This document shows, one piece after another, positions 26,291 through 34,891 of a stretch of 64,000 nucleotides of DNA. Origin of the DNA: Chryseosolibacter sp036402075 (GTDB taxonomy: Bacteria > Bacteroidota > Bacteroidia > Cytophagales > Cyclobacteriaceae); assembly GCA_036402075.1 (NCBI GenBank), contig DASWTP010000187.1, forward strand, positions 62,001 through 126,000, in the 5' to 3' direction. Positions within the stretch are counted from its first letter, which is position 1; every line of letters starts with the position of its first letter. A program made the position numbers and the translations under genes. The notes below the pieces were generated by a model, which did not search any database, was not told the origin of the DNA, and saw only the letters and a list, made by a program, of their open reading frames with translations.

Positions 26291-28564
26291 ATGACGCGCC
26301 TTTATTTCTTTGTTGGACTTTTTCTTCTGCTCAGTTTGCCTGCGCTTTCCCAAAACAAGCCAGGGTTGGCGTTGCACGTTAAGAAGGTGCAATCGCCTAT
26401 AAAACTTGATGGTGTGCTGGATGAGCCGGAGTGGCTGGTTGCTGAAAAAGCTACAAACTTCTATCTGAACTACCCGGTCGACTCGCTTCCACCCACGTAC
26501 CAGTCTGAAGCACGGATGACGTTTGATGACCATTTCGTATACCTTTCATTTGTGTGCTTTGACGACAACAAAGCTGACATCGTGCAGTCGCTGAGACGCG
26601 ACATCGAATGGGATGTCAACGACAACATCGGGATCTATTTTGATCCGTTCAACGACTTCACCAACGGCTTCTTCTTTACCATCACACCTATGGGCATTCA
26701 GTCGGAAGGAATTATGTCGGGGGGAGGATCGAATGACGACAGCTTCAACGACAGCTGGGACAACAAATGGTATTCAAAAGTTGTGCGGTTGCAGGATCGC
26801 TGGGTTGCCGAAATAGCGATTCCCTTTAAGACTATTCGCTATAATCTGAACGAATGGAACATTACCTTTTTGAGGAATGACGTAAAACGAAATCAGATCA
26901 GTAGCTGGATTGCGACACCCATTGCTTACATCCCCGCATCGTTCGCCTATTCGGGTAAGCTGATTTGGGAAACGCCACCGCCATCGCCAAAATCAAACAT
27001 CTCCTTCATTCCTTACGTATCCGCTTCTTCGTTTCAGGACAATGAGCCGGATGCCGAGCAGAAATACGATCACACGGCAAACATTGGCTTCGATGCTAAA
27101 GTTGGGCTAACGCCATCCGTAAATCTTGACCTGACAGTGAACCCCGATTTCTCCCAGGTTGAAGTTGACCGACAGGTGATCAACCTTACGCGATTCGAAT
27201 TTGGTTTTCCGGAGCGAAGGCAGTTCTTCCTCGAGAACAACGATTTGTTTTCACAACCGGGATTCCCTGACTCACGTCCGTTTTTCTCCAGGCGCATTGG
27301 TCTCGCGTTAGATTCAGCTGACAAAATTCAGCGCGTTCCGATTTTGTATGGTGCCCGTGTCAGTGGCAAACTGGGTGAAGACTGGCGTATAGGATTGATG
27401 AACATGCAGACCTCGGAGAAGCGATCGCTCGGTTTGCCGGGTCAGAATTATTCCGTAGGCGTTGTGCAGCGCCAGATTTTTTCACGCTCGAACATAGGCT
27501 TCGTGTTTGTAAATAAGCAATCGCTGGGCCTTGGAGAGTACGATAACACGAAATTTTATCATAAGACGCTCTTGAAGGAGCATTACAACGGCACAGATAC
27601 CGTCACTACGCTGAATAAGTTCAATCGGGTTTATGGTGTCGATTTCAATCTCAATACAAAAGACAACCGGTGGCAGGGCGATGTTTTTTACCATCGGTCT
27701 ATGGACAGCGATAAGCAGGATGAAAACTATTCGTTTGGGGCATTCGTTGGTTACTTCACGCGCCAACTCAATGTTTTCGTTGGCCAGCAGGGACTGGGTG
27801 AAAACTATAATGCCGAAGTGGGGTTTGTTCCGTCCCTCGATGTATACCCGGGAATGTATGGAGGTTTTTCTCAGGTTGAGTACAAAATATATCCAGCGAA
27901 TAGCAAGATAGCGGTAATGGGTCCGCAGGCAGGTGTCGACTATGTCATGAATCCGAATAGCGGGCAATTGACGGATAAGATTTTCAGATTGGAATACAAC
28001 ATCAATTTTCTCAACACCTCAAGCTTTAGACTGGCGATGAACAACACCTTCCAGCGTTTGCCCGAGGATTTTAATCCCCTGGATCCACGCGGAGACTCCA
28101 GTCTGATTACGGGCCAGACGTTTAACTGGAACCAAATCGGTTTTGAGTTTCGGTCAGATACACGAAAAACGTTCAACTTCGCCCTCGAGTCGATGTACGG
28201 AGGTTTTTACAGTGGCAAGCTCGTCAGCGTTGGTGGGGAGATCAACGCTCGTTATCAGCCCTTTGGAAGTTTATCCATTCGGGCCGATTACAGTCACCTC
28301 GACTTCCCGGAAGGGTATGGAAAAGCCGGTTTTTTGCTCATTGGGCCACGTTTAGACCTGACCTTTACGGATAAATTATTCCTCACTACTTTTGCGCAGT
28401 ATAACGATCGGGACGACAATGTGAACCTGAATGCCAGATTTCAATGGAGATTTAAACCGGCATCAGATTTTTTTGTTGTTTATACCGAGAACTATCTCCC
28501 GGAGGGCTTGACAAGCAAGAACCGGGCGCTGGTGTTAAAACTCACGTATTGGCTGAACCTGTAA
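26291..28564 (+). CDS. DUF5916 outer-membrane protein with N-terminal CBM9-like domain
   Basis: A 757-aa protein: a signal peptide (about residues 1-20, LSLPALSQ), a carbohydrate-binding family 9-like domain at about 30-225 (PIKLDGVLDEPEWLVAE; TPMGIQSEG), then a long region of alternating beta strands (about 235-757) with the DUF5916 words (VNLDLTVNPDFSQVEVDRQVINLTRFEFGFPERRQFF). The C-terminal half probably forms an outer-membrane barrel. The ligand is unknown. It is divergent from purB and stands alone. Confidence 0.85.
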   Translation: MTRLYFFVGLFLLLSLPALSQNKPGLALHVKKVQSPIKLDGVLDEPEWLVAEKATNFYLNYPVDSLPPTYQSEARMTFDDHFVYLSFVCFDDNKADIVQSLRRDIEWDVNDNIGIYFDPFNDFTNGFFFTITPMGIQSEGIMSGGGSNDDSFNDSWDNKWYSKVVRLQDRWVAEIAIPFKTIRYNLNEWNITFLRNDVKRNQISSWIATPIAYIPASFAYSGKLIWETPPPSPKSNISFIPYVSASSFQDNEPDAEQKYDHTANIGFDAKVGLTPSVNLDLTVNPDFSQVEVDRQVINLTRFEFGFPERRQFFLENNDLFSQPGFPDSRPFFSRRIGLALDSADKIQRVPILYGARVSGKLGEDWRIGLMNMQTSEKRSLGLPGQNYSVGVVQRQIFSRSNIGFVFVNKQSLGLGEYDNTKFYHKTLLKEHYNGTDTVTTLNKFNRVYGVDFNLNTKDNRWQGDVFYHRSMDSDKQDENYSFGAFVGYFTRQLNVFVGQQGLGENYNAEVGFVPSLDVYPGMYGGFSQVEYKIYPANSKIAVMGPQAGVDYVMNPNSGQLTDKIFRLEYNINFLNTSSFRLAMNNTFQRLPEDFNPLDPRGDSSLITGQTFNWNQIGFEFRSDTRKTFNFALESMYGGFYSGKLVSVGGEINARYQPFGSLSIRADYSHLDFPEGYGKAGFLLIGPRLDLTFTDKLFLTTFAQYNDRDDNVNLNARFQWRFKPASDFFVVYTENYLPEGLTSKNRALVLKLTYWLNL

Positions 28565-28600
28565 CTTGGTTGTGGTTCGGCAAACCTTGAAATCATTGTT

Positions 28601-29734
28601 ATGGCATTTGGATTTTTTAAGAAGTCGGACAAATCAGAGAAGAAAGAACAACCTGCATCATCCAGCAGCGGACCTCACTATTTTGACCTTAAGGTTAAGA
28701 ACGTAATCCAGGAAACACGCGATGCGATCACGATCGTATTTGAACAACCTGCCCAAAAGATCAATTATAAAGCGGGCCAGTTTTTGACCCTCATTATTCC
28801 GGTTCAAGGTAAGGAAGTAAGGCGAGCCTATTCGCTTTGCAGTTCGCCATTTGTAGATCAAGACCTTGCGGTGACCGTGAAACGTGTTGAAAACGGTATG
28901 ATGTCCAACTGGCTTGCCGATAACTTAAAACCGGGCTTGGTGATCAAGGTGATGGAGCCGATGGGCCAGTTCACAACGGAGTTCAGCAAGACAAAAAAGC
29001 GTCACCTCATAATGTTTGCCGGAGGATCGGGAATCACGCCAATGATGTCTATCATCAAGAGCATCCTCACGCAGGAACCCGACAGTATCGTTTCGCTGAT
29101 CTATTGCAACCGTGATATCGACAGCATCATCTTCAAAGACATCCTCGAAAAAATGTCAACCGAAGATGAGGGCCGGTTGCACGTGATTCACATTCTCGAC
29201 ACTGCGCCAATGAACTGGCAGGGATATTCCGGTCTGCTGAATCACGACATGCTTACTAAACTGTTCGAGCGAATTCCAGACTGGGGTATTGCGGACACAA
29301 CATACCTGATGTGTGGTCCGGAAGGAATGATGAAAAACGTAGAGTCGCTCCTGACGATGCGTCAAATCCCCGCGTCAAAAATCTTTAAGGAAAGTTTCGT
29401 TCAGGGAACAATCGCGAAGGAAAAGAAAGAAGAAGCGGCAGCGGAAACAGGGGAGCTCAAAGAGCGGGAAGTTACTATCCGCTACGATGGTCAGGAATAC
29501 AAAGTAGTGGTACCGCCAAACAAAGCAATCCTCGAAACAGCCCTCGACCAAGGCATCGATCTCCCATACTCTTGTCAAAGCGGACTATGCACGGCCTGTC
29601 GCGGCAAAGCGCTGTCAGGGAAAGTTAAGCTTGACGAGGAGGAAGGACTTTCTGCTTCCGAGCGCGCAGAGGGATATGTTCTTACTTGCGTAGGCCACCC
29701 GTTGACGGACGATGTGGTGATCGAGATTGGCTAA
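28601..29734 (+). CDS. PaaE/HCP-reductase-like flavin and 2Fe-2S oxidoreductase
   Basis: A 377-aa electron-transfer protein in the order FAD domain (about 25-130; RAYSLCSSP), NAD(P) domain (about 130-270; MFAGGSGITPMMSI, MCGPEGMM) and a C-terminal plant-type 2Fe-2S ferredoxin domain (about 285-377; four Cys in SCQSGLCTACRG and LTCVGHP). An extra Lys/Ser-rich stretch of about 25 residues precedes the FAD domain. Such proteins pass electrons from NAD(P)H to an oxygenase or desaturase; the convergent neighbour is a sterol-desaturase-type hydroxylase. The paa genes themselves are absent. Confidence 0.9.
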   Translation: MAFGFFKKSDKSEKKEQPASSSSGPHYFDLKVKNVIQETRDAITIVFEQPAQKINYKAGQFLTLIIPVQGKEVRRAYSLCSSPFVDQDLAVTVKRVENGMMSNWLADNLKPGLVIKVMEPMGQFTTEFSKTKKRHLIMFAGGSGITPMMSIIKSILTQEPDSIVSLIYCNRDIDSIIFKDILEKMSTEDEGRLHVIHILDTAPMNWQGYSGLLNHDMLTKLFERIPDWGIADTTYLMCGPEGMMKNVESLLTMRQIPASKIFKESFVQGTIAKEKKEEAAAETGELKEREVTIRYDGQEYKVVVPPNKAILETALDQGIDLPYSCQSGLCTACRGKALSGKVKLDEEEGLSASERAEGYVLTCVGHPLTDDVVIEIG

Positions 29735-30512
29735 CACCCGCTTTGTTTCGCTCAAACTGTCTTTCAAAGTTTTCGCTTTCCGTTTTCATCCATTTATCCC
29801 AGAAGGATAAGTAAAGACCGTAATTGGTTTTAAACTCCTTATGGTGTATGTCATGATGAGTAGATCCGATAAGCCATTTACCGATCGGATGTTTTGCAAA
29901 GTATCCCGGAAAAATTTCAACACCCGCGTGATTGATCACAGCCGACACCGTCATGATCAGCAGTACAATGCCGAGAGCATAATAATGGATTGGAATAAGC
30001 GTGATCGCGATCGGTAGAAAAATGAACTGCAGCACTGCTTCAATTGGGTGAAAAGAGAATGAGGTAAACACCGTGGGGTGAATGCTCTCATGATGCACCC
30101 GGTGCACAATCCTGAAAACGCTGGGTCGATGCATCCACCGATGCAGCCAGTAGTAATATGTTTCGTAAAGCACGAGTACCAATCCAATGGAAAAAATAAA
30201 ATATGGGATCGACCGTTCGGAAAAGGAAGTGTAAATCCTGGTATACCCTCTCTGAAACAGGAAAAACGTGCCAACAGCCAGTGCCGTAAAAATCAGTGAA
30301 GAGATGACTGACCAGTAAATCTCTTTTCTTAGCTGTGCATTCTTTCGCTGTGGAACGGCATACCCTAGAATATTCTTTAAAAATGACCGATAGAGTGTAG
30401 CCGTTGCAAAATAGCGTAGGATAAGAACGCCAAAAATTGATGCGCTAAATATCAAGACCAGCTTTGTACTCTCCCAGAAGGAGGGCTCGAGAAAATAGAA
30501 GATTGAATCCAA
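29682..30512 (-). CDS. sterol desaturase / fatty acid hydroxylase family membrane enzyme
   Basis: A 276-aa integral membrane protein with about four to five helices and the His-rich di-iron boxes of the family: HRWMH (~residue 130), HRVHH (~143), and HDIHH (~226). These enzymes insert oxygen into C-H bonds of lipids or carotenoids and need an external electron donor. The last ~17 codons overlap the convergent reductase gene by 53 nt, a possible antisense arrangement. The substrate is not identifiable. Confidence 0.88.
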   Translation of the reverse strand: MDSIFYFLEPSFWESTKLVLIFSASIFGVLILRYFATATLYRSFLKNILGYAVPQRKNAQLRKEIYWSVISSLIFTALAVGTFFLFQRGYTRIYTSFSERSIPYFIFSIGLVLVLYETYYYWLHRWMHRPSVFRIVHRVHHESIHPTVFTSFSFHPIEAVLQFIFLPIAITLIPIHYYALGIVLLIMTVSAVINHAGVEIFPGYFAKHPIGKWLIGSTHHDIHHKEFKTNYGLYLSFWDKWMKTESENFERQFERNKAGVSQSRSPHRPSTGGLRK

Positions 30513-30553
30513 TGTTTTCGTTTGGATTCAGTGCAGGTAAAAATTATTCCATG

Positions 30554-31546
30554 TTATCGGGTGCCGATGTTGTGCTTTTCGTTCGATCCCACATTCTCAA
30601 CCGTCCATTCGATGCGTTTTTCGAATGGATGATGACGAACAGGGCAGTCGTCTTTGATACAGATGGGGCAGCCGATTGGTAGACACCCATCGGAATGCAC
30701 AAAAAACTCAATGGAGTGGCCAAACCGCTCACGAATGATTTTACCGAGCTTGTCGATTTCGGCATGAGCTTCATGCACATTCAGGTACCATGGCACTGTT
30801 AGGTGACAATCAATATGAAGAACACTGCCGTATTTGATGATTCTGAGATTGTGAAGATCCACCCAGTTCATGCTCCGGTCTTTGTCGAACGCATGGATCA
30901 TCTGCAGGAGAAGTTCACGATCGCGTTCGTCCATGATTCCGGCAAGCGAGCTTCGCAGGATCTTAAAGCCGGTGTAGAGAATAAATAAACTGAAGAGTAA
31001 CGCCACCACGCTATCGAGCCATTGGATGCCGGTAAGGTAAATGAGACCGAGGCCTACCAGTATTCCTGCTGTTGTGTAGGTGTCAGATTGAAGGTGTTTG
31101 CCACTCGCTTCCAGGGCCAGCGACTTGTTTCTGCGTCCTGTCCGAACGCAAATTGAACCAACCGCATAGTTTGCCACCGCGGTTATTGCAATCAACAGAA
31201 TACCGATGTCCAATTGGTGAAGTTCACCAGGCGTAACCAGGTTTCGCAAAGATTCTATGATGATGAGAACACCCGCGACCACAATCATCACGCCTTCAAC
31301 CGCTGCTGAAATGAATTCGATTTTTCCGTGACCGTACGGATGATCAGCATCTCTGGGTTTCGCTGACAAATTGAGGCTATAGAGTCCGAAAAATCCAGCC
31401 ACAACATTCACGATGCCTTCGAGCGCATCGGTCAGCACCGACACCGAATGCGTAAGGTAATAAGCAATGAGTTTGAGCGCGAGCAGCGTTAGTGATAGGG
31501 CGGCCACCCATGTTTGAATCCGTATATTCTGCCTTGCAGCGTCCAA
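30554..31546 (-). CDS. cation diffusion facilitator (CDF) metal transporter
   Basis: A 330-aa protein with six membrane helices in the first ~200 residues. Helix 2 contains LTDALEGIVN, the loop has the typical DADHPYGHGKIEF, and helix 5 has HLQSD (HxxxD). The cytoplasmic C-terminal domain ends with a Cys-rich segment (CLPIGCPICIKDDCPVRHHPF), found in a subset of CDF proteins and likely metal-binding. CDF proteins export Zn, Fe, Mn, Cd or Co using the proton gradient; the metal is not fixed by sequence. It starts immediately after the small upstream gene (1-nt gap), so the two are cotranscribed. Confidence 0.9.
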   Translation of the reverse strand: MDAARQNIRIQTWVAALSLTLLALKLIAYYLTHSVSVLTDALEGIVNVVAGFFGLYSLNLSAKPRDADHPYGHGKIEFISAAVEGVMIVVAGVLIIIESLRNLVTPGELHQLDIGILLIAITAVANYAVGSICVRTGRRNKSLALEASGKHLQSDTYTTAGILVGLGLIYLTGIQWLDSVVALLFSLFILYTGFKILRSSLAGIMDERDRELLLQMIHAFDKDRSMNWVDLHNLRIIKYGSVLHIDCHLTVPWYLNVHEAHAEIDKLGKIIRERFGHSIEFFVHSDGCLPIGCPICIKDDCPVRHHPFEKRIEWTVENVGSNEKHNIGTR

Positions 31547-31801
31547 TCAACTTGTAATTTTCTTTTTGACCATCACACGCGCGATCGCAATAGCTGCAAT
31601 GATCACCCATACCACATTGATGAACGCGCTCGCATAGGCTGCCTTGTAAACGGTGTAAATAATTAATGCCAGTCCACCCGTGAGATTGAGCAGGTAAAAC
31701 ACCATGGAATCGGAACGAAGCTTTTGGTAGCTATTTAGCCCATATGCAAGAAGCACCTCCACCGAACCAACCCACCCGATAATTTCTAAGAATAATTTCA
31801 T
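31547..31801 (-). CDS. small CBU_0592-like membrane protein
   Basis: An 84-aa protein with about three hydrophobic helices (about 1-20, 32-52 and 57-78) and a basic tail. The sequence (GWVGSVEVLLAYGLNSYQKL) resembles the CBU_0592 family of small integral membrane proteins of unknown function. It lies upstream of, and touches, the CDF transporter gene. Confidence 0.7.
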   Translation of the reverse strand: MKLFLEIIGWVGSVEVLLAYGLNSYQKLRSDSMVFYLLNLTGGLALIIYTVYKAAYASAFINVVWVIIAAIAIARVMVKKKITS

Positions 31802-31916
31802 CTATAAAGTTTAATGTGCGCTTGAGTAATGAACACATGCAAAATGTACGCAGCGTGAATCCGTGGCTAGCGCTTTTGGATTCAAGTTCGTACTCCCTGC
31901 CTTCGAGTGCTGGGCA

Positions 31917-32930
31917 CTACTTCGTCATTTTCAATCGCAGCAAATTCATGTTCGAAGTCATGAACAATGTCTTGCCATCGTCCGATAATTCGCAGTTAGC
32001 AGTGGCATTTGGTAAGCGAACCTTGCCTAATACTTTTCCCGATTTGTCAAAGATCCAGATTCCGCCCGGGCCGCTGGCGAAAACATTTCCATTCTTGTCA
32101 ATCTTAAGTCCGTCAGGCAACCCCTTGTTCTCGTCATTGACTAAAGTTGTTGCATCGTAGAAAACCCGTGCATTGGTGATGGAGTCATTGTCATCAAGGT
32201 CGAAAGCATACCAAATGGCTTTTTGCGGATCGGAGTTTGCCACAATGAGTGTTTTTTCATCCGGAGTGAGTGCAATTCCGTTCGGCTTTGTCAGCGAGTC
32301 TACAAGCAGCGTAACCTTCCCATCAGCGCTCACCTTATACACCCCGTTGTGAGAAAGCTCTTTGTCAGGATCTGAGTCCAGTTGTTTGAAACCATATGGC
32401 GGATCAGTGAAAAAAATATCGCCATTACTTCTCACAACAACATCGTTGGGACTGTTTAGCCGTTTCCCTTCGTACCGGTCGGCCAGGGTCGTAAATTTTG
32501 GTTCTGGTTTCTCAAACCCGCCATCATAACGCGATACTCTGCGGTCGCCATGCTGGCAAATGATCAGATTACCCTGTGGATCAAGCGTTAGTCCATTCGC
32601 ACCAGGCTCACGACTTACCGTGGGAGTGGTCCCTGTGTATCCGGATGGCGTGAGAAAAACCTCGACCCCTTTTTCCTCAGTCCACTTATGGATCACATTG
32701 TTTGGAACATCAGTAAATAATAACAGTTTTTTAGACTCGATCCACAGCGGTCCTTCGCTCCAAGTATAACCTTCACCAAGCAGCTCAATTTTCGCATCTT
32801 TGTCAATCAGCGCGTTGATGGCCTCATCGGTCCGCTCAATTCTTCCGTACGTTTCAGCAGATTGATCCTTGGTGGCCGTGCACGCACCAACAGACAGGGC
32901 GATCACAGCAATGAGCAATTGGTTTTTCAT
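31917..32930 (-). CDS. SMP-30/gluconolactonase-like lipoprotein
   Basis: A 337-aa protein from the ATG at 32930; an upstream in-frame ATG at 33005 is less likely because the lipoprotein signal (IAVIALSVGAC, Cys at about 17) starts here. The body is a six-bladed propeller of the SMP-30/LRE type with the family words YTWSEGPLWI, NSPNDVVVRSNGDIFFTDPPYG and PNGIALTPDEKTLIVAN; the acidic and Asn residues that bind the metal are in these loops. Such enzymes hydrolyse sugar lactones in the periplasm. Specificity is unknown. Confidence 0.88.
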   Translation of the reverse strand: MKNQLLIAVIALSVGACTATKDQSAETYGRIERTDEAINALIDKDAKIELLGEGYTWSEGPLWIESKKLLLFTDVPNNVIHKWTEEKGVEVFLTPSGYTGTTPTVSREPGANGLTLDPQGNLIICQHGDRRVSRYDGGFEKPEPKFTTLADRYEGKRLNSPNDVVVRSNGDIFFTDPPYGFKQLDSDPDKELSHNGVYKVSADGKVTLLVDSLTKPNGIALTPDEKTLIVANSDPQKAIWYAFDLDDNDSITNARVFYDATTLVNDENKGLPDGLKIDKNGNVFASGPGGIWIFDKSGKVLGKVRLPNATANCELSDDGKTLFMTSNMNLLRLKMTK

Positions 32931-33017
32931 AGAAAAGAATTTAGGCGCAACAAGATATAAAATAAAATGATCCCTTGCCGCGAGTTGCTTCAAGGGATCA
33001 TACACAAATATGCATTG

Positions 33018-33764
33018 CTAGTTCAGGACGGCCTGGCTGGCGGGCCGCGAAACCAAAAGTTGTTTCAGAGAGAAAAGGTGCAGCGTATAGGCAAGGGGAA
33101 CCAGGAACCCCGGCAAGAATGAAATTGGAAACAACGTTACTACCGTGTTTGATGGCTCTTCAAAGAAAACTCTCCAGGGTGATGGCGTTGAAAGCACTGC
33201 GATAGTGACGATGTTGATGAGCAGCCCCAGACAAGCCAGGTTCCAAACAATGGCAACGCCCCGCGAAACTTTGTTTTTATAGAGCAGCCACGAAACAACC
33301 GGAGCAGTGAGTCCGGCCAGAATATCAAAATTACGTCCTTCGAACGTCATCTGTTCGGGAAGCATTTTTTCAACGAACAAAAGCCAGAGCAGAATCTCAA
33401 CAAATACACGGAAATTTTGCATCACGATAATCTGATGTGCGGGTATTTGTGCGAGGATGTCTGAAAGTCCTTTTGAAAAGAGCACCAGCAACAAGATGCC
33501 CAGCACAGGAACGATCAGGACTGGAGCAAAGTTGAATGGGAAATTCTCAAATTTTCCCATCATGCCGCTGGCAGACCAGATTGAAACGAATAATAGCCAG
33601 ACGAGGATTGTCCCGGTAAGGAGATTAAAAACCCGTTGCTTGGCGATGGGTTTCCACGCTGTTCGTGCAATACCTGACCGCAAAACCTGCAGCAGCCAGT
33701 AGAGGAAAACGATAGTCAGGGCGACAAAACCGATTTGAGCGAGTAAGAAAATGTTGGCGTTCAT
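33018..33764 (-). CDS. seven-helix integral membrane protein, unknown
   Basis: A 248-aa protein with about seven hydrophobic segments (for example about 5-26, 46-66, 78-98, 120-137, 150-162, 170-193 and 210-232) and few charged loops. I do not recognise the family. It lies between the SMP-30 lipoprotein and an AraC regulator, all on the minus strand, and may be transcribed with them. Confidence 0.65.
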   Translation of the reverse strand: MNANIFLLAQIGFVALTIVFLYWLLQVLRSGIARTAWKPIAKQRVFNLLTGTILVWLLFVSIWSASGMMGKFENFPFNFAPVLIVPVLGILLLVLFSKGLSDILAQIPAHQIIVMQNFRVFVEILLWLLFVEKMLPEQMTFEGRNFDILAGLTAPVVSWLLYKNKVSRGVAIVWNLACLGLLINIVTIAVLSTPSPWRVFFEEPSNTVVTLFPISFLPGFLVPLAYTLHLFSLKQLLVSRPASQAVLN

Positions 33765-33834
33765 AATAATTGAATTTACTCAAATCAACGGCCGGATCGG
33801 AAAAGTCACATGACAAAAATTGCTAATTCGGGAA

Positions 33835-34761
33835 TTATCTGATTTGCGAAGGATAGCGCCCGGTGCGATTGAAATAAAGCCTGCTGAAGGTCGAACTGTC
33901 TTTAAACCCGAGTTCCTTTGCAATGGACTGCACCTCAAGTTTCGTACTGATAAGGAGCGAGGTTGCCTGCCCGATCTTAACTTCAGTTACAAATTGATGA
34001 GGCGTTTTTCCGAAGGCAGTCTTGAAAAGACGTAAAAAATGAAATTTAGAAAGGCATGAGATGCGTGCGAGGTCATCTAATGAAATCTCGTTTTGAGGAT
34101 TAGAGTATATGTAGTCTGTGGCATCGGAAAGGCGTCTGAAGATCTCCTTGCGAGTTGCATTCTTTACGGAAGGAAGAGTTGCCTCAATTTTCCTGTCATT
34201 GCGAGCTTGCGCAATAAGCTGGACCAGTACATCGTATAATTTTTCTTCTTCTTTTAATGCATCTCCTTCCGAATCTTTTAGTTCAAGCAGAAGTCGGTTC
34301 AGCGAACCGGTCCGTTCGTAAAGCTTGTTGTGCAGTTCGAGCCTGCAATGCGGTGTCGTGAAAATCCCCTCATCAAGCAACGTTTCATGCGATGCCGTTA
34401 GCGTTCGCAGCACCTGATCAGCCCAGTATTCGCCAAAATGGATGTTGATCGTCTCCGTTTTTTGCCTGGGATTGACTTCCAGCGTATAATGCTGATCCTG
34501 GTTCGAAACGAAAAAGAATCTGTCATTCACCTTTGTAACTTTCGACCCTATGTGGACAAGGCTTGAACCGGTAACATTAGCGAACAATGAGAGTGGCCCG
34601 CGAATGTTATCCCGGAAAGTCTGCGAGGTCTTAACGTTCATCACCACGCTTGGCCAGCCTGTGGAAGGCAACGTACGGCCATGCCATGCCTTACGATTCT
34701 GGAAGCTCGTCTCAGCCTGGTTTTTAAGCCATTGCAGGTCAGGAAACTGGTGAAAGACCAT
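33835..34761 (-). CDS. AraC family transcriptional regulator
   Basis: A 308-aa protein from the ATG at 34761. The C-terminal ~100 residues hold the two helix-turn-helix motifs of the AraC family (about 205-308: NEISLDDLARISCLSKFHFLRLFKTAFGKTPHQFV and LEVQSIAKELGFKDSSTFSRLYFNRTGRYPSQIR). The N-terminal ~195 residues are a cupin-like effector domain (about 15-130) followed by a helical linker. It lies upstream of the membrane protein and lactonase genes on the same strand and is a plausible regulator of them. The ligand is unknown. Confidence 0.88.
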   Translation of the reverse strand: MVFHQFPDLQWLKNQAETSFQNRKAWHGRTLPSTGWPSVVMNVKTSQTFRDNIRGPLSLFANVTGSSLVHIGSKVTKVNDRFFFVSNQDQHYTLEVNPRQKTETINIHFGEYWADQVLRTLTASHETLLDEGIFTTPHCRLELHNKLYERTGSLNRLLLELKDSEGDALKEEEKLYDVLVQLIAQARNDRKIEATLPSVKNATRKEIFRRLSDATDYIYSNPQNEISLDDLARISCLSKFHFLRLFKTAFGKTPHQFVTEVKIGQATSLLISTKLEVQSIAKELGFKDSSTFSRLYFNRTGRYPSQIR

Positions 34762-34840
34762 AAATTGAATGTACGAATAAACCAGCAATGGGTTCTACGA
34801 ATGGGGTTAAAAGTTCATTGCCATACTGTTCAGATTTCTG

Positions 34841-34871
34841 TTGTCTTAACAGTGTGGATTTACCTATTTTG
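34841..34871 (+). promoter_or_regulatory. promoter of the M3 peptidase gene
   Basis: TTG (34841-34843) and TATTTTG (34865-34871) are separated by 21 nt, within the spacing range of Bacteroidota promoters, and end 20 nt before the ATG at 34892. The -7 box is one base shorter than the TAnnTTTG consensus. Confidence 0.5.
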
Positions 34872-34891
34872 CCTCCTCTAAAGAAGTTGTT

